From NCBI GenBank assembly GCA_001632435.1, contig KV423935.1, forward strand, positions 124,001 to 188,000: 64,000 nucleotides of DNA, in the 5' to 3' direction. Made by a program: the position numbers and the translations under genes. How positions within the stretch are numbered: the stretch's first letter is position 1; each line of letters begins with the position of its first letter. Shown here piece by piece: positions 54,916 to 64,000 of the stretch. The notes under the pieces are model-generated. The model was given only the letters and a program-made list of their open reading frames with translations. It searched no databases and was not told the origin of the DNA. This DNA comes from Calocera cornea HHB12733. Lineage: Eukaryota; Basidiomycota; Dacrymycetes; Dacrymycetales; Dacrymycetaceae.

Positions 54916-57900
54916 CCTCTGCGCGCGAGCGGGGGGCGGCGGTGGGGCGAGAGTGTGCCTAACCTTTGCGAGCTAGGCGAGAGAGGGAGACCGACTCGAG
55001 TGTCGACTGCCGAATGCGGATTGGGCAGTGACGCGCCGGATGTTGCTGGATATGGAGTTGCGAGACGGGAGGATGGGGATGGGTGAACTGTGTAGAAGCG
55101 GGGTGCAGAGGGGGGAGGATGCGGGAGGAAGGGAGGTGTATGCGGTGTGGGAGCACCTGCCTGATGTAGTGCGCGCCGTGCCCTGTGGATGCGGGAGAGT
55201 GTCTGTGTTCAGGGCCGAGCGAGCGCGTAGTTCAGGCGCTACTCGGTCGATCGGCAGGCGTGGTTGTGCGTTGCGTTTGCGTTTGCGTTTGCGTTTGTGT
55301 GTATCCTATGGGCGGGGCCGGGGCTGTTGGGCTATTGGGGGCCGGGAGGAGTGGAAAGCGGGTGAAGGAAGAATGGGGTGGGCTGTGGGAAGCGTGGAGG
55401 GCGTGTTGCGCGGCGAGGGGAGGTGGTGGACGGGGAGGAAGGAGGGGAAAGAGGGCGGACGGGGGGCGAATGCCGGAAGGGCAGGGGCGGGAGGGCAGGA
55501 GGGAGGAAGGGAGGGCGAAGGAGGGGGGATGCCAATCAAGGGACGGCAGATGGACGAGATGCGAATTCGCACACACGCCCGCCTCTGCTCGGCAGCGGGA
55601 CACCCAGGCAGCACACCGGTGCCCTCCTTTCGCCCCCCTCAACAGGGCCCACCTCCAACCGCCAATGCCTCCGTCCTGAACCACCTGTCAGCGCGACTCT
55701 CAACCCGCTCTCCTCCCTGTCTCGCGCTTCCCCGTAACAACTTATCTCCAGAGGCTGGCAGCCCTCATGCTGATGCACATATGTCACACACGTACAGCTC
55801 TCCAGCACCGTGCGTGACTGAACCCAAAACAACCGGCATGAGCTCGTACACGGCGTTGATGGTGCATCAATCCGCCCACTGCGCCTGTGCCCGCGCCGGC
55901 CATCCTCCGGCTCTGCGCTCCCTTATCCAATGACATAACTCCGTGGACATTCATTCCCTCCATCACCGGCCCAGCGGCTATTGATCAACTGCGTAGTGTA
56001 CCGTGTCCCGGCATGCGTCCGGCGCCCCGTCCTTGTTTCCCATTCCCATCAAGGCAATGCGCTGATCAAAAGTAGAAATCTTCCATTATTCCGTGCTTAC
56101 CCTCCAACTCCTCCTCGGCTTACCTCACAGCATAGCGACGCAACGACCGCCTCAGTCATACCCGCTCTCTCGGGCCGCCGCCTACGTACGATCGTGCACG
56201 CAGGGCATACCGCCCGTACGTTGCTTATTTGCGGGCCGGGCCCCTGGCCCTGCCCGCCATCCCGCCTCAAAATCCCGTTCGTAATACTTGAATGTCTCTC
56301 GGCCAGTCTGTCGGGCGGACAGTTGGGCCTCCTCAGCCCAACAAGATGCAGATGGAGATTGCACCCTCTCGCGCCAGACTCAAATAGTGATGCTTCTGTT
56401 CCAGCCAGCCCTGCGCTCACAGGGGCGGGCGCGCGGCAGAAGCCCTCGCTCTCGTGGAACCCTGCGGCCGGGAGCAATGTGGCGTCATCGTTCCCCCCCA
56501 GTCGCAGGCCCCCGGCGGGGACGATTCGCACTTTGACTGGCCATTCATTCCGGGTGGCCTGCCTCGCCACGGTGCTCGATCACTCGACACTCTATCTATG
56601 CGCTGATGCGCTATCCGCTACATCCATCCATGTGCAGCACTAACTTGGCTCTGGTGGGGATGGCCGGTCGCCCGAGCACTGCCCAGCGCTAGCAACGGAC
56701 AGATCCCTCGTCAGCTTCTCGACAATTACAGGCAAGCTTAAAGCCCGTATCGCGCGCGTGATGCGATAGTGCAAGAAACGGGCGTGAAGCTGCGGCTCGG
56801 GCCTCGGCGATCAGTGTATGGAACAGATGCCGCTCAGGCCGCAACGGGGACGGAGGAGGGCCCACCAGCCCCTGAGAGCTGATGCCCATTTTCGGCTGTG
56901 CCGCGTCCATGTACAAAAGCGTTGGGCCAGACAGTGCAGAAACCCGTGACGACACGAAATTGATGACTGCAGAGCTACCACAATGACTAACTCTGCCCGA
57001 TCCATCACTGCTTTCCCGTGGCCGCTTCCTCAGTTCCGCGACAAAGCGGCCACAAGGGGCATGTTGAGCAGAATAATAGCCCCTTTGAACGCAGATTTTA
57101 CGCGCCCTGGGGCAATCTTTTACCTCACATCGAAGCTCACTCGCGATATGCGTTCGCTCAAAGCCTCAAACCTTGTCCTCAGCCGCCCCTGGGGGGCTTG
57201 TGCTGCACGTCAGGCTAAGTCCGTCAGAAGTGCCTTGCCCGACTTCCCTGTCAACCGCGCCATGCCTGTCTCGTCTCAGCAGCGTCTCGTCTCACGGCGT
57301 GCTCACCCTGCTATGATCCATCAGTACCAAAATAGAGCCCGTCGTGCACAATTCGCTTCCTGGCCAGCCCAGAGCGCGATGTTCCTGGTGGATCCCCCCG
57401 GCTCGGCACGGCACGTGAGGGCAGCAGCGGAGGCAGAGAAGCACACGGGAGTAGGGCCGGAGGCTTACTGGGGCGTCCTTCCGAAATGAGCGGCATAGCT
57501 TTCAGGGTGCAATGTGCGGCCGGGCGACGGTTGGGGTCCCACCTGCCGACCATGCCGAGTTCTCCCTCGCCCACGCAACAAGTCGAGGCTTTTTTGCCTC
57601 GCACGGGCCGCACACTCATCAAGGGCGCAACCGTCGACCATCATCCACATATACTTCTCCTACTTTCTGAGTATAGATCTAGCCACGTCAAAGCTATCGC
57701 TATCACCTTGCCAAAAACACAACTCTCTCCCACATCACCCTTCCGCTCGTTGCCCGAGGCAACCCTCGGCCAAGTCGGCGAAATTCCCGCCCGTTTCGGG
57801 ATGTGGCACCTCCGCAGGCCCTGGCCGGACCCGGCACGTCCTCCCGCCCAGTCATGTGCAGATCGGTCGGTTGATGTTGCCGATCATCAATAGTTCATGA

Positions 57901-59576
57901 TGGCCTTGGCCCTGCCGGTTGTTCAGTGCAGCCGTGGTAAACGCGATTGATGAAGCTCCGTGCCATATTACAAGCGGAAGTGTGAATGATCGGTAAGATA
58001 CATTTCCCCGCCTATCACAAACCACACACTGTTCCTGACAACGTCAGCCTGACAATGATCATTTTCATATAATTTTACTGCATTTACAAAGAGACCCTCG
58101 TCCGCTTCTCTTCGAATGTAGCACACGTCCAGCTGGCTTCGTCAAATGATCTGAAATGAAGGCACGTAAGCGCTCCCGGCAGTAATGACCAATTTAAGGA
58201 ACCGGCCCCCGCGGCGCGAACGATATGGTCAAAGTTTACGCCAGTAGGGGAAGGTCATCGCGGCTCAAGGGGCCGGGCAGAACATGTTGGTTGCGCGGCC
58301 CTGTTCGCGAAGGCCAGCAGCGGCCGCATGCCACAAACGTAATGCGGTAATGGCCCCCCAGCCTTACGGCATGTTGGAAGGAGGGGTGACAGGTCTGAAC
58401 GGCAGCCTCCTTTGTTAGGCTCACAACCGGCACGGATATTAGCGGTCACTTCTCCTTCGAAGGGCAATGGGAAGGCGACATTGATACCGGCAGTTTACGG
58501 TTGGACAAAACGGCTTCCGCAACCACACGCGCCTTACCGGCGGTCGACATGCGAGAATCATGCTTCGCGTTTCCGGAACAAACGCGCAAAACCTTGCAGC
58601 ACCCGACACAGCCATGGATCGAGATCGTCGCCGCCGTCACTCCCCGCGCAAGCAGGCTCTGGCTCAAGCTTCGAGGTGTCAAGTGACTATATGTGTGCAG
58701 GTACGGGCCATACGAGAATATTAATGAATTGCCCCGCCTCCGCAATCCCTTACCCGAGCTTGAGGGACATGCGGGAGGCATGATCGAGCAATAGGGGAAG
58801 GTGGAGCTGCGCCCGGCCGCTGCTCGCCGTTCTCACGGTGGGGGCCCTGCTCCGCGGAATCCGCACTCTTAACCGTCGAATCCTCGTCTCACGCGCAGAA
58901 AGCCCGCGGAAACCCGCAAACTAGCTCGGAATGTTTGCGTGCCTTCCCCGAGCTGGAGCGCGGCTTCGCGCACAATCACACGCCCCTTGCCCGATGGATG
59001 GCTGTCCAGATCTCATACCTGCATTCAACATTCCGCGATGCGGGCAGTTGCTCACATTCCACTGTGATACGTTCAGGGGCATCCGGACTCCTGATCTGCT
59101 CAGCATAATTAGAGCGTTGCGATCGAGGCATCTGCTCCTGTCTGATGCGTTCGTCCCCGTGTGCTACCTGTGGCGCGAATGCACACATCTGTGTTCGAGA
59201 AGGAAGACCGCCTAGGCATCGAACGGCTTCACAAGCTTCTGTACACATGCGAAGCAGAAGACGACAGCACGAAAGAGTTGTGAAAATCCCTCCCGATTGA
59301 TGGTCGTGATATGGGGTATTCTGCCCGATTGACGCCTTCCGTTTTCGAGACTACTGGCTCATACCCAATAGTCGGCAACAGATTGCTCAGCGGCAAGCAT
59401 GCATTCAAAGGCGAACTAGGATATCCCATGTACAGCTAACGTTAGAGTGTGTAATGTATTCCAACTTCAGTGGATATCACGGTGCTATTTCCTCATCTCT
59501 TGAGGAACCTGCTGAAGGCACCCCAAAGTCTTCCAGCTTGCCCGGTGGCCGTGACCGGAATGGGGACCCGTGGGGG
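54916..59576. other. 4.7-kb gene-free region upstream of the TF
   Basis: Open frames on both strands are low-complexity or random, and none joins by splicing into a family. A TTTGCG hexamer tract lies at 55265-55300 and a purine-rich stretch at 55370-55540. Length and position suit a long regulatory region plus 5' UTR for the regulator, but no motif proves it. No tRNA seen. Confidence 0.5.
55265..55300. repeat. TTTGCG hexamer microsatellite
   Basis: About five units of (TTTGCG), first one imperfect, in the non-coding region upstream of the TF. Confidence 0.9.
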
Positions 59577-59639
59577 TCACGGTGGAATTCCAGGCACCGG
59601 TGTCGATGCGCTCGTTTCGGTCGTTTCGGTCACGGGCTT

Positions 59640-60270
59640 GACAGGTGATAAACGCGCGAACGCCTGTTCTGAAGGGGAGGGAGTTGAAGACTTCTTCAGC
59701 ATTTTTTCCATGGACGGGATTACTTCAGTACGAGTCTGCTGTGTCGTTGAGGTCTGCTCCGTTCTAGAGGCTACCGAGTCCGTGGGCGACGTCCCGACAG
59801 ATGCGTCTGGCCCAGCTGCACGGCTCTTTTGTGGTAACCGCTTCAATAACCGCTTGGAGGTGTCGCCTTTGCTCGAAGCCGCCACGTTGTCGACATTTTC
59901 ACCCTCAGCAGTTTGTTCCTTCGGACGGCCCAGAAGATCTGATGAAGTTGAGACGACCGCTTTCGTTTCGCCCGAGGGTTCGCTGATGGGCACACGTGAT
60001 GAGCGCGCAAACGCTTGCTCTGAACGGGAGGGATGTGAAGACTTCTCCAGTGTGTCTTCCATAGACGAAATTTCTTCAGCCCGACTCTGCTGTATTGTTG
60101 AGGTCTGCTCCGTCCCGGAAGCTGTCGAGCTGGTAGAGGACTTCCCGACACATGCATTAGCTGCAGGCTTCTCTTGCGGTAGCCGCTTCAATGGCAGTTT
60201 GGAGGTGTCGACCTTATCCGAAGCCGTCACATCGTCAATAGTTTCACCTTCGTCGGGCCGCCGTCCGCTG
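59640..60270. repeat. Two imperfect direct repeats of about 290 bp
   Basis: 59643-59930 and 59994-60268 align along their length, for example (gtgatRARCGCGCRAACGC.TGYTCTGAA, then ttgaggtctgctccgt). On the minus strand each encodes ..TSK..LKRLPQ..TEQTSTxQQ..SEQAFARxS. Offset is about 351 nt, a multiple of 3, so the repeat is coding-compatible. Confidence 0.8.
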
Positions 60271-60729
60271 AGGACCCAGCTTCGGACGGCACACTTGCTG
60301 ATGCAGTTGCCATGCGCTGGAGCCTCTCTTGACAGTTTCCAGCCGGAAGGCAGTTATCCCAGATGAGGATTGTACCTTCTTTGTCCCTCTCCTGACAAAT
60401 AAAGCTGAACAAGCCAGGCACTGGGTCCGCCAGTACTGACCGCCTTCGATTCCGTCGGTGCCGGCTGATTTGGTGACGCAACAATGGCGGCAGTATCGGA
60501 CTGTGGGGAAGCTAACAGCGACTTCGGCGGGAGCACTTCGGACTGAGCGGTATGCTTGGCGAAGTCATACGCCTCTTCAACGAAACGCCTGGTCAATTTG
60601 CCGAGATCTTAGCTGTGGATCTCGGGTCCACGGCGTGTGTGATCACGCCAGCGTATGCGCGAAAGACATCGGCCTAGCGAGGTCAGCAAGGTTTACATGA
60701 ACAAGGAATTCACAGCTTACTTTCTCCTT

Positions 60730-60779
60730 AGCTGCGGGCTGGTCATCATACCTCAGCTGCGGGCTGGTCATCATACCTC
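60730..60779. repeat. 25-bp perfect tandem duplication
   Basis: Unit agctgcgggctggtcatcatacctc at 60730-60754 and 60755-60779. On the minus strand it spans a possible 5' splice site (gag|gtatga), so the putative donor is duplicated. Confidence 0.95.
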
Positions 60780-61647
60780 AGCCGTGGCATTTTTGTATCG
60801 AGGCCATAAGCGGAGGCCAATCGTGCGCACACAGTTTCCTCTACCGAGTCGAACATCTCCAAAATCATGCTGATGCCACGCGGCCGTATTTTCGGGAAAA
60901 TATATCTCGTGTTGGAGGCAATTGCCTGGCGGAGCACCACAGTGCCAGGTAGGCTAACGTTCGATTATCCGGGTATAAAGTGCTCGCATCGCTCTGGAAC
61001 AGGTCGATATCGGCGCCCAGAATATTGGGCCTCAGTAGAATCTACGAGGGCGTCAGCAGTTACGTTTCTCGCCTGATGATGACAGACCTCTTGCAGTAAT
61101 GTCCTGTCACTGATCGTGGGAAGGGGTGGTCTATTATCTATCCATTGTCGGTGAATGGTTGCTTCGCTCTTGCGAAATCCGAATTGTGAGTCCTCAGATC
61201 ACCAGAGACGGGGAGTTCGGCCTTCGAGCCAGGATCGATTTCGACGGCACTTTTCTCAATACTGCGCGCAGAAGTGCGAGATCTGACCGCTTCGGTCTGC
61301 ACGGACGACGTTGGCGGAGCATCAGCGACGGAACGCTGAGCCTCTGATGTATCCGATGGGTGTATTTCGGAAGTAGCACTCTCCTCCAGCAAGCGTTCGG
61401 CCGTAGTTATGCCCGATTCTTTGTTTTCAGGTGACACAGGATTCGGCTTCAGCAGTGTCTTTCTCTTCAGGGGCTTAAGAACCTCCAAATGATACAGACA
61501 GTAGACAAACAATCGGAGGTTGTCCAAGGGGAATCGGGCCGTTTTGAGAGTTGGTTGTGGACCAATTTGCGAAACCTTCGACGCCGGGTATGCCCAGACA
61601 ATTTGAGTGCACTCCAAAGAGCCTAGTAAAGGGCATGAATACATCAT

Positions 61648-62165
61648 TCACTTGTTGTGCGCAACAGCCATGTGTCCCCTAGAATCGGTCAATCACGTTA
61701 CTCGCCAAGGTCGATCGAGTTATACGCACCGCGGAGCCGTCAGTTCACGCAACCTCCAGCTAGAATTCTGGTGATCCCTCCATAGGGCAGAATCTAAATC
61801 GACATCGACAGCGCTTGCAGGCTCTCCTAAGATCGGGTCGACATGTATGGCAAGGCGCTGAATCCCGGGGTCGGCTCGCCTGTCGATGAGGATGACTGGG
61901 CCTGCTGCCCATCGCTGATGGGTGTGTGAGGTAGAGGTGCGCCTGCAGGAATATCGGTAACAACGGCCAGTCTAGCACCAGGTGTCGGGAACATGGGCTG
62001 GGCGAGTGGGTGGGCCGCCTGTTGTCGACCGACCACCACCGACTTCGACCCTCAGGGTTACAGCCAGAGATTTGAGTGGCGATTAACTCCGAGTCAGGGC
62101 GTGGTCCGAGTCGAACGTAAGTTACAATTCTCCCGCCACCGGGTCGTGCGAGCGCTCCTTAACTT
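61648..62165. promoter_or_regulatory. Divergent intergenic region upstream of FOL1
   Basis: 518 bp with no supported gene; presumed FOL1 promoter. No TATA box seen. Confidence 0.4.
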
Positions 62166-64000
62166 ATGCTTTCTCGCTGCTACTCCCGCGCTGGCGCCCA
62201 TCTTTCTTTCCGAATCTCTCGCTCGATGTCCATCAGATCTCTACCACCAGATCGCATCCTGGTCAGTGATCTATACGTGCAGACAACATCAGGATCGTCC
62301 CTCTGGCCACGGCCGGACGCGGAGCAACGCAAGCAGCCCGTGTCCATCTCCATCTCAGTGCCCCTCTCCCTCAGCTCTGCTGGCAGCGCCGACACTCTTG
62401 CAGACTCGATCAGCTACGGTACCATATGCAAAGCGGTGGAGCGGATAGCGGGGCAGGACAGCGCCTTTGGTAGCGCGGAGGACCTCGCAGAGGGGATCGC
62501 AGAGGGGTGCCTGGGCGAGTTCGGGAGCTTGAGCGAGATCAACGTGCGTGTACGCAAGCCTCGGGCATTACTCCAAGCCAAGTCAGCCGGCGTGGATATC
62601 ACACGTCACCGTCATCCGAGTGACGTCTCCGGGAAGGAAGACAAGTATTTCTTGGAGGATCTTGCCCTGAGCACTATCATTGGTATCAACCCATGGGAGC
62701 GGCTGGAGAAGCAAATGGTGCATTTCGACGTCCATCTCTTCAAGCCCGCACGATCACGGGGTCTCAAGCTTCCCGAGTTCGACTTCCGTACGCTAGCTAC
62801 CCGCGTGTCCGATGTGCGTCCTCTCGGGCATTGTTACGAGCATACATTCAATGAATCCGTTTTCAAAGCATGTTCTCCAATCCGCATACCAAACTGTCGA
62901 GTCAATAGTGACTGCGGTCGCACAAGTGTCGCTCTCGTGCGATGAAGAGGCGAGGGCTGTCACCGTCAAGGTGGCCAAACCCAGTGCACTCATGTTTGCT
63001 GGCGCGGCAGAGGTCGAGATCACCCGGACACCAGCCGACTTTGCGATCGCGCCTATAGATCTGACCACGCTTGGCCAACCCAACGACAAACACAGGGCAG
63101 TCATCGCCCTGGGCTCCAACCTGGGGGATCGAGTGACAAATATCGAACGAGCTCTGAAGCAACTGGAAGCTGTTGAGGTACGAGTTGTCGATACCAGTTT
63201 CATGTACGAGACGGCTGCGATGTACGTGGAAGATCAGCCCAACTTCCTCAATGCCGCTTGTGTGGTAAGTCCAGTGGTATGTGCATATATCGCACATTAC
63301 TTAGGCTTCGGCAGATTGAGACCGATCTGGAGGCGGGACCTCTTCTCCAGCTTCTGAAAAAAGTCGAAGAGACCATCGGTCGGACCAAGACTTTCACCAA
63401 TGGCCCCCGTGTGGTCGATCTGGACATCATATTCTTCGACAACCTCAATACGCGAATACTGGCATCCGACAACAGCGGGTTTGAGCTCATCATCCCTCAT
63501 CCGAGAGTACAGGAACGCGAGTTCGTGCTGCGGCCCTTGGCAGAGTAAGTAATACGCGCCAACCCTGCTGATGCCTGCTCAATACCTCACTAGCATCGTT
63601 CCCAACCTTGTACATGCCGGAACAGGGCAATCGGTCAGCACCCTCTTACGATCTCTCGTACCCGGAGCTTCGTCGATGTACCGGGCCCTCGCCTTCCCTG
63701 CCTCAGCAAAGACGCCTCCCTGCACATGGCCGTGGTCGTCCCGCACCTACATCATGTCCATCATCAACTCCACCCCTGATTCTTTCTCCGACGGCGGAGT
63801 GCACTTCGTCAGCGCGTCTAGCGAGCAGTTTGAGCAACGGCTAGACAGCGTACTCAGCCGCCTGCACAAGGCGGTTGATGATGGTGCTGACATCCTCGAT
63901 ATCGGTGGATATTCTACACGTCCTGGTGCCGCCGAGGTGGAGGAGGAAGAGGAGCTGGCACGAGTGGTTCCCCTCATCCAGCAATTCCGGGCCAGCGGCA
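62166..64000 (+). CDS. FOL1: Trifunctional folate biosynthesis protein FOL1 (DHNA/HPPK/DHPS), 3' truncated by window
   Basis: Exons are 62166-62813, 62869-63264, 63315-63544 and 63594 to beyond the window. Two tandem dihydroneopterin-aldolase domains come first: ILVSDLYVQTT..SYGTICKAVE, then YFLEDLALSTIIGINPWERLEKQMVHFDV. HPPK begins at HRAVIALGSNLGDRVTNIERAL and includes YETAAMYVEDQPNFLNAACV, TNGPRVVDLDIIFFD and PHPRVQEREFVLRPLA. Dihydropteroate synthase starts at YIMSIINSTPDSFSDGG and DDGADILDIGGYSTRPGA and runs out of the window. The pathway makes dihydropteroate for folate; DHPS is the sulphonamide target. The first ATG gives an Arg/Ser-rich presequence-like leader (MLSRCYSRAGAHLSFRISRS). 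A second ATG at 62226 would omit it. Confidence 0.93.

Larger units (their letters stand above)
59577..61647 (-). other. Probable gene or gene remnant, unknown family, with internal repeat
   Basis: Minus-strand frames in order: 61647-61138 (LLGSLECTQIVWAYPA.., then Ser/Glu/Thr-rich), about 61040-60960 (GADIDLFQSDASTLYPDN), 60940-60746 (RGISMILEMFDSVEETVCARLASAYG), about 60665-60590 (ADVFRAYAGVITHAVDPRST), 60596-60354 (RRFVEEAYDFAKHTAQ), about 60410-60230 (GTILIWDNCLPAGNCQERL) and 60230-59577 (two copies of a repeat of about 115 residues). The pieces read like one protein, but I could not join all of them with clean GT-AG introns. At about 60603 a 1-nt shift separates two of them. It may be a multi-exon gene or a decaying one. 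No family recognised. Confidence 0.4.

Noticed and set aside
55028..55933. 301-aa plus-strand ORF upstream of the TF
   Set aside because: Spans a hexamer microsatellite and purine-rich DNA; composition-driven.
59470..60366. 298-aa plus-strand ORF over the repeat region
   Set aside because: The minus-strand frame has the more protein-like composition (hydrophilic, repeat-preserving). Both frames stay open because the repeat offset is a multiple of three. Not fully excluded.
1..64000. tRNA, rRNA, riboswitch or attachment-site signals
   Set aside because: No cloverleaf with A/B box spacing, rRNA-like stretch or phage/plasmid hallmark was recognised by eye. A tRNAscan-SE and Infernal run would be decisive.

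Overview
The window is nuclear DNA of a filamentous basidiomycete, most likely an Agaricomycete. Nearly every gene is split by short GT-AG introns of about 50-80 nt. Coding DNA is GC-rich, genes lie on both strands, and several families (a 7-TM orphan family, an NT-C2 protein with long disordered inserts, F-box/LRR, Zn2Cys6) are typical of that class. The species cannot be named from the sequence. Splice sites were placed by eye, checking phase and protein-family continuity; no transcript data were used.

Left part (1-23 kb): the 3' end of the cohesin subunit SCC3 (+), a decayed cation/proton antiporter (-), GWT1 (-), an NT-C2 protein (+), a triose-phosphate-translocator-type transporter (-), a second decayed antiporter of the same family (-), mitoribosomal bL28m (+), a complete six-exon cytochrome P450 (-) and a 7-TM membrane protein (+).

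Middle (23.6-38.2 kb): the most unusual part. It is a minus-strand tandem array of one orphan protein family. A single-domain gene (A, 37425-37988) heads five two-domain paralogues: B, C and E look intact, D has lost its ATG, and F is a pseudogene. Each two-domain gene has the same four-exon layout, a TATA box about 115-135 nt upstream of the ATG, and a 15-nt hairpin-like motif just after the stop. The spacers carry a repeated 65-bp element, a repeated element with a CRE-like octamer and, in one spacer, a coding remnant of gene A. This suggests the duplicated unit was a two-gene cassette (A-like plus B-like) whose A-like member decayed in every later copy. I cannot assign a function; the motif order recalls small actinoporin-like or aegerolysin-like beta-sandwich proteins, but that is only a hypothesis.

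Right part (38.4-64 kb): housekeeping genes packed closely: a DUF726/TMCO4 hydrolase (-), URM1 (+), ISD11 (-), a decayed unknown gene (+), a multi-pass membrane protein (+), mitochondrial Obg GTPase MTG2 (+), an F-box/LRR protein (-), signal peptidase SEC11 (+) and a large Zn2Cys6 regulator (-) with a 4.7-kb gene-free upstream region. They are followed by a poorly resolved repeat-bearing gene remnant (-) and the 5' two thirds of the trifunctional folate gene FOL1 (+), which runs off the window. Mitochondrial and iron-sulphur/tRNA-thiolation functions (bL28m, ISD11, URM1, MTG2, FOL1) recur, but with separate promoters; there is no operon-like organisation.
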